NCBI GenBank assembly: GCA_003674045.1
Contig: PENC01000032.1
Span: 27,429 to 91,428 of the forward strand
Length of the DNA stretch: 64,000 nt
Origin: Streptomyces griseocarneus
Lineage (GTDB): Bacteria > Actinomycetota > Actinomycetes > Streptomycetales > Streptomycetaceae
Reading direction: 5' to 3'
Both the position numbers and the translations under genes were made by a program. Positions 51,682 to 60,596 of the stretch are shown here, in pieces. The notes beneath the pieces were generated by a model. It was not told where the DNA came from and ran no database searches. It saw only the letters and a list, made by a program, of their open reading frames with translations. Every line of letters starts with the position of its first letter. Within the stretch, counting starts at the first letter, position 1.

Positions 51682-52938
51682 GTGGCGAGCAGGAGCACGC
51701 CCATCGCGGCGGACCGGTCCGTTCCAGGCCTGATCGTGAAGATCGGCGATTATCCCCTGCACCATGGCGGGGTGGGGGCGATCCGCAGTCTGGGCAGACT
51801 TGGTGTCCCCATGTACGCCATCACCGAGGACCGCTGGACCCCGGCGGCCGTCTCCCGCTATCTGCGGGGCGGTTTCGTCTGGCCGACCACGGGGCGTGAG
51901 GGTGCCGAGGAGCTCGTCGGCGGGCTGTTGGACATCGGGCGCCGCATCGGGTGTCCCACGGTCCTCGTCCCCACCGACGAGGAGGCGGCCGTGCTCATCG
52001 CCGAGCACGCCGATCAGCTGTCCGGAAGTTTTCTCTTCCCGCCGGTGGAGCGGGAGTTGCCGCGCAGACTCGCGAGCAAGCAGGGGCTGCACGAGCTGTG
52101 CGTGGAGCACGGGGTGCCGTCCCCGGAGACCCTGTTCCCCGCCTCGTTCGAGGAGATCGAGGAGTACGCCGGGCGGGCCCGGTTCCCCCTGGTGGCCAAG
52201 AACCGGGAGGCGTTCGAGCGGCGCCGCAGGCCCGCGGTGCACGGCACGACCCGCATCGGCAGCCCGCGCGAACTGCTCTCCCTGGCGCGCGGCTGGGGCC
52301 CGGAGCCGAGCGTGATCCTCCAGGAGTACCTGCCCCGCGAGCAGGCGGAGGACTGGATCGTGCACGCGTACTTCGACGCCGAGAGCACGCCGCTCGCGAT
52401 GTTCACCGGTGTCAAGGTGCGCTCCTGGCCCCCGCACGCGGGCATGACGGCCAACGCCTATGTCGTCGACAACCCCGAACTGGCCGATATGGCCGCCCAG
52501 TTCATCAAGCAGATCGGGTTCTCGGGCATCATCGACCTCGACTGGCGCTTCGACCGCCGCGACGGCCGGTACAAGCTGCTGGATTTCAACCCCCGTATGG
52601 GCGCGCAGTTCCGCCTCTTCGAGAGCGAGACGGGCGTCGACGTCGTACGGGCCCAGCACCTGGACCTGACCGGGCGCAAGGTGCCGGAGGGTGAGCAGCT
52701 CGCCGGCCGCCGGTTCGTCGTGGAGAACATCGATCTGCCCGCGCTCGCGGCGTACCGCCGCAGCGGCTATACGACCCCGCACGCCCCCGCGCGCGCGACC
52801 GGCACGGAGCTGGCGTGGGCGGCGCGGGACGATATGAAGCCCTTCTTCACCATGCTTGCCCGGTTCGTCCGGCCGGGTTTCCGGCACCTCCGGCAGCTGT
52901 GGCGCGCGCGCCGCGCCGCCGTCAGCTCCTCCGACTGA
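51682..52938 (+). CDS. ATP-grasp domain carboxylate-amine ligase-like protein
   Basis: 418-residue ATP-grasp enzyme; this fold makes acyl-phosphates and joins carboxylates to amines or thiols. VPTDEEAAVLIAEH starts the pre-ATP-grasp part, LASKQGLHELCVEHGVPSPE and FPLVAKNREAFERR the nucleotide-binding lid, and IIDLDWRF with LLDFNPRMGAQFRLF the Mg-binding residues (Asp/Asn rather than Glu/Asn in the last motif). The substrate is unknown. GTG 51682 has GAGGGGG 6 bases upstream; ATG 51676 would leave no spacing. Followed 139 bp later by a flavin monooxygenase-like gene in the same direction; the two may work together. Confidence 0.82.
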   Translation: MASRSTPIAADRSVPGLIVKIGDYPLHHGGVGAIRSLGRLGVPMYAITEDRWTPAAVSRYLRGGFVWPTTGREGAEELVGGLLDIGRRIGCPTVLVPTDEEAAVLIAEHADQLSGSFLFPPVERELPRRLASKQGLHELCVEHGVPSPETLFPASFEEIEEYAGRARFPLVAKNREAFERRRRPAVHGTTRIGSPRELLSLARGWGPEPSVILQEYLPREQAEDWIVHAYFDAESTPLAMFTGVKVRSWPPHAGMTANAYVVDNPELADMAAQFIKQIGFSGIIDLDWRFDRRDGRYKLLDFNPRMGAQFRLFESETGVDVVRAQHLDLTGRKVPEGEQLAGRRFVVENIDLPALAAYRRSGYTTPHAPARATGTELAWAARDDMKPFFTMLARFVRPGFRHLRQLWRARRAAVSSSD

Positions 52939-53076
52939 GTACCGCCCCTGCATTTCGGGGAATCAGTCGAGCACGGCCGCTTGAGAACCATCCGCTCCAT
53001 CCGCCTCAGCACGCCCTTTCTTTCTGCGTTCCGGATACATCGAGTGCGTGGAACAAAACGCCCTGGGAGGGGACTC

Positions 53077-54279
53077 GTGACACTTCCCGTCGTCGTGATC
53101 GGGGCCGGTCCGTACGGTCTGTCGACCGCTGCCCATCTGCGGGCGCACGGAATAGGGACCCGTGTCTTCGGCTCGCCGATGGTGAGCTGGCGGGAGCACA
53201 TGCCCGCGGGCATGCTCCTGAAGTCGACCCCGGTGGCCTCGAACATCGATGCCCCGCAGCCGGGGCACACCCTGCTCGACTACTGCCGGGACGCCGGTGA
53301 GCGGCGCTACGAGTCGGACTGGGACGCCATCCCGGTCGAGACCTTCACCCGCTACGGGGAGTGGTTCCAGGAGCGCCTGGTGCCGGACCTGGAGCAGGTG
53401 CGGGTGGTCTCCGTGGACCGGCGGTCCTCCGATTTCGAGATCAAGCTGGATTCCGGCGAGCAGTTCGCGGCGCGTGCCGTGGTCGTCGCCACCGGCCTCA
53501 GCGGGCTCGCCCGGCTGCCCGTCGAACTGGCCGCCGCCGTACCGGACGGCCCGTCGCCGACCGGCCCGGTCTCGCACAGTTCGCAGCACGCCGATCTGAA
53601 GGCGTTCGCCGGGCAGGACGTGGTGGTCGTCGGCGCCGGGCAGTCGGCGCTGGAGAGCGCCGTGCTGCTGGCGGAGGGCGGGGCCGCCTCGGTGCGGGTG
53701 CTCGCCCGCCGGAGGGGTGCGGTCCGCTTCGGTGCCGCCCCGGACGGGCAGTCGGCGCTCAAGCCGGACACCCCGTTCGGGCGGGCCTGGTCGCTGTACG
53801 CGTTCTCGTACTACGCGGACGGATTCCGCCATCTTCCGGCGCCGACCAGGCAGTACCTGGTCCGGCGGGTCCTGGGCCCGCTCGGCGCCTGGTGGCTGCG
53901 GGACCGTTTCATCGGACAGGTGCGCGTGTCGGAGGGCAAGCGGATCGTCCGCGCCCGAGTGGAGGACGGCCGTCCGCATCTGCTGCTCGCGGGGGAGGGC
54001 GGTGCCACCGAGGGCGAGCTCTCGGCCGACCACGTCCTCGCCGCGACCGGTTACCGCGTGGATCTCGCCGCCCTGGACTTCCTCGGCCACGGGCTGCGCA
54101 CCCGGCTCGCGGTGAGCGCGGGCGGGCCCCGGCTGGGCGCCGGTTACCGCTCGTCGGTGCCGGGCCTGTTCTTCACCGGGCTGCCCGCGGCGGCCAGCTA
54201 CGGCCCCGTGATGCGCTTCGTGTGCGGTACGGAATACGCGTCACCGCGACTGGCGAGGGCGGTGGGTGCGCTGACCTGA
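53077..54279 (+). CDS. FAD/NAD(P)-dependent oxidoreductase (class B monooxygenase-like)
   Basis: 400-residue flavoprotein with two dinucleotide-binding motifs, VIGAGPYGLSTAAHLRAHG at the N-terminus (FAD) and VVVGAGQSALESAVLLAEGG near residue 185 (NADPH). A late ATGYRVDL motif is typical of lysine/ornithine N-hydroxylases and flavin monooxygenases. The S-W-R-E-H-M-P-A segment near residue 30 is also found in that group. The predicted reaction is oxygenation of an amine or carbonyl. GTG 53077 follows GGGAGGGGACTC; an earlier in-frame start at 52981 gives a non-conserved 32-residue extension. Confidence 0.78.
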   Translation: MTLPVVVIGAGPYGLSTAAHLRAHGIGTRVFGSPMVSWREHMPAGMLLKSTPVASNIDAPQPGHTLLDYCRDAGERRYESDWDAIPVETFTRYGEWFQERLVPDLEQVRVVSVDRRSSDFEIKLDSGEQFAARAVVVATGLSGLARLPVELAAAVPDGPSPTGPVSHSSQHADLKAFAGQDVVVVGAGQSALESAVLLAEGGAASVRVLARRRGAVRFGAAPDGQSALKPDTPFGRAWSLYAFSYYADGFRHLPAPTRQYLVRRVLGPLGAWWLRDRFIGQVRVSEGKRIVRARVEDGRPHLLLAGEGGATEGELSADHVLAATGYRVDLAALDFLGHGLRTRLAVSAGGPRLGAGYRSSVPGLFFTGLPAAASYGPVMRFVCGTEYASPRLARAVGALT

Positions 54280-54301
54280 ACCGGGACCCAGGGGCCTCGA
54301 T

Positions 54302-54333
54302 TGCCGGACGGGCTGAAAATGGCCCGTCCGGCA
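54302..54333 (+). terminator. Perfect 12-bp hairpin terminator
   Basis: TGCCGGACGGGC and GCCCGTCCGGCA flank an 8-base loop, 22 bases after the flavoprotein stop. The same hairpin family occurs at 63731, suggesting a dispersed terminator-like repeat. Confidence 0.7.
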
Positions 54334-54544
54334 TGTGAGGATGCAGGGCCGGAACGGGCACAGGGGTGACCAAGGACATGACGGGGCACAGGTCAGTGCG
54401 CACGGCGGCATGCGAGCCCGCCCGGAGAGCTCGTCCCGGGAAGGCGCTCACGGTGATCCACAGGCGACCGGATACGCTGACTTTCGGTGGAGACAGCGAC
54501 ACATCGACAATCCCCGTGTTCGCAGGCAGACAGGAGTACCCCTC

Positions 54545-55555
54545 GTGACCGTCGTCGGGCCTTTTGGGCTGAGCGTGCGGGACCAGGCTCTTGAAGCCGA
54601 TGTCCAGGCCGGTCTGGCCGCCGTCGAGGAGGGCCTCCTCGAGGCCACCAAGAGCGATGTGCCCTTCATCACCGAGGCGGCCCAGCACCTCGTACGCGCC
54701 GGGGGCAAGCGTTTCCGGCCACTGCTGGTGATGCTCGCCGCCCAGTTCGGCGACCCGTACGCGCCCGGCGTCGTGCCCTCGGCGGTCGTCGTCGAGCTCA
54801 CCCACCTGGCCACGCTCTACCACGACGACGTCATGGACGAGGCGGACGTGCGCCGCGGCGTGGACAGCGCCAACGCCCGCTGGGGCAACTCGGTGGCCGT
54901 GCTCACCGGTGACTTCCTGTTCGCCCGTGCCTCGCACATACTGGCCGATCTGGGTCCGGAGGCCGTCCGCATCCAGGCCGAGGCGTTCGAACGGCTGGTC
55001 ACCGGTCAGATCCTGGAGACGGCCGGCCCGCGGGACGGCCGCGACCCCATCGAGCACTACCTGGACGTGATCGCGGGCAAGACGGGCTCGCTGATCGCCG
55101 TCTCCGGACGGTACGGCGCGATGATGTCGGGCGCGGACGAGCGCACGATCGACATCCTCACCCACTACGGGGAGCGCCTCGGCACGGCCTTCCAGCTCGC
55201 CGACGACGTCCTCGACATCGCCAGCGACTCCCACGAGTCCGGCAAGACGCCCGGCACGGACCTGCGCGAGGGCATCCCCACGCTGCCCGTCCTGCACCTG
55301 CGCGCCCGGGCCGCGGCGACCGGCTCGCCGGAGGACCTGGAGCTGTGCGAGCTCCTCGACGGCGACCTGACGAACGACGTCCTGCATGCGGAGGTCCTGC
55401 GACGGCTGCGGGCGCACCCTTCGCTGGAGCAGGCGCGGCGCGACACGATCCGCTACGCGCAGGAGGCTCGCGCCATCCTGGCGCCGCTCCCGGAGTGCGA
55501 CGCGAAGGCGGCGCTGGAGAACCTCTGCGACGCGGTGGTGCACCGCGCGGGGTGA
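54545..55555 (+). CDS. Polyprenyl diphosphate synthase
   Basis: 336-residue trans-isoprenyl diphosphate synthase. The first Asp-rich motif is LYHDDVMDEADVRRG near residue 95 and the second is FQLADDVLDIASD near residue 220; GGKRFRPLL provides the basic residues. It extends allylic diphosphates with isopentenyl diphosphate; in a menaquinone-using actinobacterium it is the likely supplier of the quinone side chain for MqnP (11493), by inference from genome context. Chain length cannot be read safely. GTG 54545 follows AGGAG. Confidence 0.9.
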   Translation: MTVVGPFGLSVRDQALEADVQAGLAAVEEGLLEATKSDVPFITEAAQHLVRAGGKRFRPLLVMLAAQFGDPYAPGVVPSAVVVELTHLATLYHDDVMDEADVRRGVDSANARWGNSVAVLTGDFLFARASHILADLGPEAVRIQAEAFERLVTGQILETAGPRDGRDPIEHYLDVIAGKTGSLIAVSGRYGAMMSGADERTIDILTHYGERLGTAFQLADDVLDIASDSHESGKTPGTDLREGIPTLPVLHLRARAAATGSPEDLELCELLDGDLTNDVLHAEVLRRLRAHPSLEQARRDTIRYAQEARAILAPLPECDAKAALENLCDAVVHRAG

Positions 55556-55571
55556 CCGTGCCCCATTGACC

Positions 55572-55690
55572 GGGGGCTTCGCCCCCCCGGACCCCCGTGC
55601 GCCTGTCGGGGTTCCTCTTGCGCTCCGTGCGCGGCTGCGGGTCCGGTTGTGGCTTGTCGCGCAGTTCCCCGCGCCCCTTACGGGGCGGGA
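55572..55690. repeat. Dispersed repeat copy 7 with GC hairpin
   Basis: GGGGGC-TTC-GCCCCC (55572-55586) follows the synthase stop, then a reverse unit starting GCGCCTGTCGGGGTTCC with core GTCGCGCAGTTCCCCGCGC at 55656-55674. The remaining bases to 55836 include the promoter of the next gene, not resolved. Confidence 0.75.
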
Positions 55691-55836
55691 GTCATACCCG
55701 AGAGGTACCCCGAAGTGCTTCCCGCGGCTGACGTCATCGGCGGCCGCGTTTGGTGGAATTGAGACTGCTCCACCGGCCAGCGGCAGGGCCACAATGGGCA
55801 GGGCCCGGGGGGCGCCGACGACGGAGGTATTGGCAC

Positions 55837-57096
55837 ATGGCACGGAATGAACCGACCCAGGCCGTCGAGGAGACGCTCGGTACCGACACCGGCTCACCGG
55901 CCCGTCGCAAGGCGGTCCGTTACGCCGTGCCGGTCGCGATCGCCGGTGTCGCGGCGGCCACGATCGGGCTCGTCCCCGCCCTGGCGAAGAGCGGCGACCC
56001 CGATCTGCCGAAGATCACCGCAGAGGACCTGATAGCCAAGGTGGCCCAGTCGGATGTGCAGCAGGTGTCCGGCACGGTCAAGGTGACCACCGACCTGGGG
56101 CTGCCCACGCTGCCGGGCGGCGCCTCGCTCGGCTCGCTGGGCGAGGGCATGGCCAAGGGCGGCAAGGAGGGCGCGAAGGGCGGGAGCCCGGACGCCACCA
56201 CTTCCCCGCAGGCCAAGCTCGCCGAGCTCGCCTCGGGCTCGCACACGCTGCGCGTCGCCGCCGACGGCCCCGACAAGCAGCGGCTGTCGATCGTCGAGCA
56301 GGCCGCGGAGTACAGCGTCGTCCGCAACGGCGACCAGGAGTGGGCGTACGACAGCGCCACCAACACCGTCCACCACTCGACTGCCCCGCGCGACGCGGCG
56401 GACGCGAAGCACGGCACCGGCCCGCGGGAGTTCAAGGACGCCTCGCCGCAGGAGCTCGCCAAGAAGGCGCTCGCCGCCGCGGACGGGACCACGTCGGTCA
56501 CGGTCGACGGCACCGCCAAGGTGGCCGGGCGGGACGCCTACCAGCTCGTGGTGAAGCCGAAGGCCGACGAGTCGACGATCGGCGCGGTCCGGATCGCGGT
56601 GGATGCGAAGACGGGGCTGCCGCTGAAGTTCACGCTCACCCCGAAGAGCGGCGGCAAGGCGGTCGTCGACGCGGCCTTCACCAAGGTCGACTTCGGCAAG
56701 CCGGCCGCGAGCACCTTCGACTTCACCCCGCCCAAGGGCGCCAAGGTCACCGAGGACAAGAGCGAGAACCGGGCACCCGAAGGCAAGGGCGGCAGCCATC
56801 AGGACGGTGCCCTGACCGACGGCCTGTCGGGCGCGAACGTCATCGGCAAGAGCTGGACGTCCATCGCCGAGTTCAAGGCCCCCGCGGGCACGGACCGGGG
56901 GAGCAAGGGCGGTTCCCTCGGCAAGAACGCCGGGGCCGCCGGAAGCCTCCTGGACAGCCTCGGCACCAAGGTCTCGGGCTCCTTCGGCTCCGGGCACGTC
57001 TTCAGCACCCGCCTGGTCAACGTCCTCGTGACGGACGACGGCAAGGTCTACGCGGGCGCCGTCACCAAGGAAGCGCTGGTCAAGGCCGCGAAGTAG
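55837..57096 (+). CDS. LolA-like secreted/membrane-anchored protein
   Basis: 419-residue protein with an N-terminal signal anchor (RRKAVRYAVPVAIAGVAAAT). The rest is a mostly beta, Lys/Asp-rich external domain resembling the LolA/DUF2092 fold: the SHTLRVAADGPDKQRLSI, AYDSATNTVHHS, DAYQLVVKPKADESTIGAVR and FTKVDFGKPAASTFDFTPP strands are all present. The family typically binds hydrophobic ligands such as lipids. No lipobox is seen. ACGGAGG lies 9 bases before the ATG. The ABC transporter genes begin 28 bases downstream, suggesting a functional unit. Confidence 0.83.
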   Translation: MARNEPTQAVEETLGTDTGSPARRKAVRYAVPVAIAGVAAATIGLVPALAKSGDPDLPKITAEDLIAKVAQSDVQQVSGTVKVTTDLGLPTLPGGASLGSLGEGMAKGGKEGAKGGSPDATTSPQAKLAELASGSHTLRVAADGPDKQRLSIVEQAAEYSVVRNGDQEWAYDSATNTVHHSTAPRDAADAKHGTGPREFKDASPQELAKKALAAADGTTSVTVDGTAKVAGRDAYQLVVKPKADESTIGAVRIAVDAKTGLPLKFTLTPKSGGKAVVDAAFTKVDFGKPAASTFDFTPPKGAKVTEDKSENRAPEGKGGSHQDGALTDGLSGANVIGKSWTSIAEFKAPAGTDRGSKGGSLGKNAGAAGSLLDSLGTKVSGSFGSGHVFSTRLVNVLVTDDGKVYAGAVTKEALVKAAK

Positions 57097-57124
57097 CAGG
57101 AGCGGAGCGGGAGCGGGGGAGCCG

Positions 57125-58078
57125 GTGGAAGAGACCGCCACGGAACGGGCGGCCATCGCGACGCGCGCCCTCACCAAGCGCTATCGCGGTGGCCAGACCG
57201 CCGTCGACCGGCTCGACCTGTTCGTGCCGCGGGGGAGCGTCTTCGGCTTCCTCGGGCCGAACGGGTCCGGGAAGACCACCACCATCCGGATGCTCATGGG
57301 CCTCGTCGCGCCGACCTCCGGCAGCGCCGAGGTGCTCGGCGCGCCCATGCCGGGGGCCGTACGCCGGGTGCTGCCCAGGGTGGGGGCGCTGATCGAGGGC
57401 CCGGCGCTGTACGGCTTCCTGACGGGCCGCGACAACCTCGTGCGCTTCGACTCCGCCGACCCGACCGCGGACCCCCGCACCCGGGCCGCCCGGGTCGGCG
57501 CCGCCCTCGACCGGGTGGGGCTCGCCGCCGCCGCGGGCAAGAAGGCACGCGCGTACTCGCTGGGCATGAAGCAGCGCCTCGGCCTCGCCGCCGCCCTGCT
57601 CCAGCCGCGCGAGCTGCTCGTCCTGGACGAGCCGACCAACGGCCTCGACCCGCAGGGCATGCGGGAGATCCGCACGCTCGTGCGGGAGCTCGCGGCCGAC
57701 GGCACCACCGTCTTCCTCTCCTCGCACCTGCTCGACGAGATCGAGCAGGTCTGCACGCACGCGGCGGTCATGGCACGGGGACGGCTGCTCACCCAGGGCA
57801 CGGTCGCCGCCCTGGCCTCGTCCGCCCGCGGCAGGCTGGCCGTCACGACCCCCGACACGTCGGACGCCGTACGCGTCCTCAAGGAGCAGGGAGTGACCGA
57901 TCTCGTGGTCGTGGACGACCGCGTCACCGGCGACGCGCCCGGCGCGTGCGAGCTCGCGGACCTCAACGCCGCGCTCGTCCACGCCCGCGTCCGGGTGCGG
58001 GCCTTCGGCACCGAGCGCGCCTCGCTGGAGGACGCGTTCGTCGCACTCACCGGGGAGGGGTTCGATGTCGCAGGCTGA
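57125..58078 (+). CDS. ABC transporter ATP-binding protein
   Basis: 317-residue ATPase of the ABC-2/drug-type export class. Walker A is GPNGSGKTT, the Q-loop follows LIEGPALYGFLTGRDNL, the signature is YSLGMKQRLGLAAALL and Walker B is LLVLDEPTNGLDPQG. It energises the permease encoded next, with which it overlaps by 14 bp. The GTG start is 28 bp after the LolA-like gene. Substrate unknown; a lipid or hydrophobic compound is possible given the LolA-like neighbour. Confidence 0.93.
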   Translation: MEETATERAAIATRALTKRYRGGQTAVDRLDLFVPRGSVFGFLGPNGSGKTTTIRMLMGLVAPTSGSAEVLGAPMPGAVRRVLPRVGALIEGPALYGFLTGRDNLVRFDSADPTADPRTRAARVGAALDRVGLAAAAGKKARAYSLGMKQRLGLAAALLQPRELLVLDEPTNGLDPQGMREIRTLVRELAADGTTVFLSSHLLDEIEQVCTHAAVMARGRLLTQGTVAALASSARGRLAVTTPDTSDAVRVLKEQGVTDLVVVDDRVTGDAPGACELADLNAALVHARVRVRAFGTERASLEDAFVALTGEGFDVAG

Positions 58079-58943
58079 CGTCGTCGTGGGCGGGGCTCGC
58101 GCGGCCTCCCCGCTGTGGCAGCTCTCGCTCTTCCGCAGCGAGGTGACCTCCGTGTTCCGGCGGTGGCGGACGATCGCCCTGCTCGGGGTGCTCGCCGCGG
58201 TGCCCGTCCTCGTCGGCGTCGCCGTGAAGATCGAGACCGGGGGCGGCGGGGCCGCCGGGCACGACGGCGCGGGCCCCGCGTTCATCAGCCAGGTCACCAA
58301 CAACGGGCTCTTCCTGGTCTTCACGTCGCTGGCCGCGACCCTGCCGTTCTTCCTGCCGATGGCCATCGGCGTGGTCGCGGGCGACTCCGTGGCGGGCGAG
58401 GCGCACGCCGGCACGCTGCGCTATCTGCTCGTCGCCCCCGCCGGGCGCACCCGGCTGCTGTGCGCCAAGTACGCCTCGACGCTGGTCTTCTGTCTCGCGG
58501 CCACGCTCGTCGTCGCCGTGTCGGCGCTGGCCGTGGGTGCCCTGCTGTTCCCGCTCGGTGACGTCACCCTCATCAGCGGCACGGACGTCTCCTTCGGCGA
58601 GGGCCTGCTGCGGGCCCTCGCCATCGCCGGGGTCGTCGCGCTCTCGCTGATCGGCATCGCGGCGCTGGGGCTCTTCGTCTCCACCCTGACGAACAGCGGC
58701 ATCGCGGCCATGGCCACGACGGTGGGGCTGCTCATCACGGTCCAGATCATGGACCAGTTCCCGCAGCTGCACGCCGTGCAGCCGTATCTCTTCCCGCACT
58801 ACTGGCTGAGCTTCGCGGATCTGCTGCGGGCGCCGGTGTACTGGGATCAGCTCCTGGACAACGCGCGCTTGCAGGCGCTCTACGCGGCGGTCTTCTTCTC
58901 GGCGGCGTGGGCGCGCTTCACGTCGCGCGACGTGACGTCGTAG
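58065..58943 (+). CDS. ABC-2 type transporter permease
   Basis: 292-residue ABC-2 permease with six predicted helices; WRTIALLGVLAAVPVLVGV, FLPMAIGVVAGDSVAGEAHAG and LGLFVSTLTNSGIAAMATTV are typical, and VAGDSVAGE..GTLRYLLV is the family signature. It pairs with the ATPase at 57125, the 14-bp overlap implying coupled translation. The ATG at 58065 is the only start giving the whole N-terminal domain. Confidence 0.9.
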   Translation: MSQADVVVGGARAASPLWQLSLFRSEVTSVFRRWRTIALLGVLAAVPVLVGVAVKIETGGGGAAGHDGAGPAFISQVTNNGLFLVFTSLAATLPFFLPMAIGVVAGDSVAGEAHAGTLRYLLVAPAGRTRLLCAKYASTLVFCLAATLVVAVSALAVGALLFPLGDVTLISGTDVSFGEGLLRALAIAGVVALSLIGIAALGLFVSTLTNSGIAAMATTVGLLITVQIMDQFPQLHAVQPYLFPHYWLSFADLLRAPVYWDQLLDNARLQALYAAVFFSAAWARFTSRDVTS

Positions 58944-58945
58944 CC

Positions 58946-59060
58946 GGGGGGCGCCCCGGGGGCGCCGCTGCGCCTACCGGGGTGCCTCTTGCGCTTGGCG
59001 CGCGGCTGCGGGTCCGTCGTGGCTGGTCGCGCAGTTCCCCGCGCCCCTTACGGGGCACGT
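58946..59060. repeat. Dispersed repeat copy 8
   Basis: A GC-rich hairpin-prone run (GGGGGGCGCCCCGGGGGCGCC) follows the permease stop, then a reverse unit beginning TGCGCCTACCGGGGTGCC, with core GTCGCGCAGTTCCCCGCGC at 59026-59044. It separates the convergent permease and aminopeptidase genes and may terminate both. Confidence 0.75.
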
Positions 59061-59073
59061 CACCTCCGTGGGG

Positions 59074-60456
59074 TCAGAACGTGAGCTTCCAGCCCGCCAC
59101 GTAGCCCACATCCTGCGGGGCGACGTCCTGCACCCGCAGTTTCCACGTGCCGTTCGCCGATTCCGTCGCCGCGTCGACCGTGAACGTCGTGTTCACGTCC
59201 GCCGCGGAATCGCCGCTGTCCGCGTCCTTCAGCCGGTACGTACGCCCGCTCGGGCCGACGAGGTCGACGGCGAGGTCGCCGCGGTACGTGTGCTTGATGT
59301 CGACGGTGACCTTGAGAGCCGCCGGGGCCTTGCCCGTGATGCCCGTGACGGCGATCGGGGACTCGACGGCGGCCCCCGCGTCGGGGATGTTGACGCGGGT
59401 CCTGCTCTCGAAGACGGTGCCGCTCGGCGGTGTGGTGGAGGAGCCGCCGCTCAGCTTCCAGACGGCTCCGGCGATCGCGGCGGTGTTGGTGCCGAGCGCG
59501 GTGTCGTCGAGGTTGGCGTAGGTGTCGCACGAGCGGTGGTAGCAGGCGTCGAACGCCTGGCCCGCCGTGCCGCCCCACTTCTGCGCCTGTTCGGCGGTCT
59601 TGATGTAGTCGGCGCCGCTGAAGAGGCCGCCGACGGGTATGCCGACGTTCTGGAAGGGCGCGTGGTCGGAGCGGCCGTCACCCTCGTGGTCGACCTCGGT
59701 GGCGATGTTCTTGGCCGTGAACCAGTCCTCGAAGAGGCTCTGGAGGTTCGCGTCGTAGCCGTAGACGTAGTAGCCCGGGTTCGGCGAGCCGATCATGTCG
59801 AAGTTGAGATAGCCGTCGATCTTCGAGCGCTCGGCGGACGGCAGGTTGTTGACGTAGTACTGCGAGCCGCGCATGCCGAGTTCCTCGGCGCCCCACCAGC
59901 CGAACCGCAGGTGCTTGTCGGGCTTGTAGCCCTCGCGGGAGACGGCGAGGGCGACCTCCAGGATGCCGGCGGAGCCGGAGCCGTTGTCGTTGATGCCCGG
60001 GCCGGCGTTCACGGAGTCGAGGTGCGAGCCCGCGAAGACGACGTGGTTCGTGTCCCCGCCGGGCCAGTCGGCGATCAGGTTGTAGCCGGTGGCGCCGCTG
60101 GTGGTGAACTGCTGGACGGTGGTGGTGAAACCGGCCGCGTCCAGCTTGCCCTTCACATAGTCGAGGGACGCCTTGTAGCCGCTGCGGCCGTGCGCGCGGT
60201 TGCCGCCGTTGGCGTTGGCTATCGACTGGAGCTGGTTGAGGTGTGCCTTGACGTTGGCGACGGGTATCGAGGGCGCGTCGGCCTTCGTCCGGGTGGTGTG
60301 GGCGGCGGCCGGGCCTGTCGCGGCGGTGGGAACCGCGAGGGCCGGGCCGGAGGCCACTGCGAGGAGTGCGGCGGTGAGGGCCGCGCCGGTGGCCAGGAAG
60401 GCGGCGGCGCGGCCTCTTCGAGCGGATCCGTCGAGTGGTCCTGTGAGTTCAAGCAT
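59074..60456 (-). CDS. Secreted M28 aminopeptidase with C-terminal P domain
   Basis: 460-residue secreted zinc peptidase similar to Streptomyces griseus aminopeptidase. Zn ligands are visible in GSHLDSVNAGPGINDNGSGS (His, Asp), WGAEELGMRG (Glu pair, one catalytic), NFDMIGS (Asp) and RSDHAPF (His). After a Thr/Ser/Pro linker, the last 120 residues form a proprotein-convertase (P/Homo B) domain, with the TYRGDLAVDLVGPSGR motif. ATG 60456 follows GGGAG; ATG 60474 upstream would add 6 residues with no SD. A signal and propeptide region precede the catalytic domain. Confidence 0.92.
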   Translation of the reverse strand: MLELTGPLDGSARRGRAAAFLATGAALTAALLAVASGPALAVPTAATGPAAAHTTRTKADAPSIPVANVKAHLNQLQSIANANGGNRAHGRSGYKASLDYVKGKLDAAGFTTTVQQFTTSGATGYNLIADWPGGDTNHVVFAGSHLDSVNAGPGINDNGSGSAGILEVALAVSREGYKPDKHLRFGWWGAEELGMRGSQYYVNNLPSAERSKIDGYLNFDMIGSPNPGYYVYGYDANLQSLFEDWFTAKNIATEVDHEGDGRSDHAPFQNVGIPVGGLFSGADYIKTAEQAQKWGGTAGQAFDACYHRSCDTYANLDDTALGTNTAAIAGAVWKLSGGSSTTPPSGTVFESRTRVNIPDAGAAVESPIAVTGITGKAPAALKVTVDIKHTYRGDLAVDLVGPSGRTYRLKDADSGDSAADVNTTFTVDAATESANGTWKLRVQDVAPQDVGYVAGWKLTF

Positions 60457-60596
60457 GGGGGGCTCCCGACTCATTTGACGTGAGCATGATGCTGTGGGTG
60501 CCCCTTGGGCGCGTCAAGAGCGGAATTCGGACACCGAACGCCGGTTTCCGGATATCGGATGCCGTCCCGCCACCCCTGAGCTGTGGCTTCTGATGC

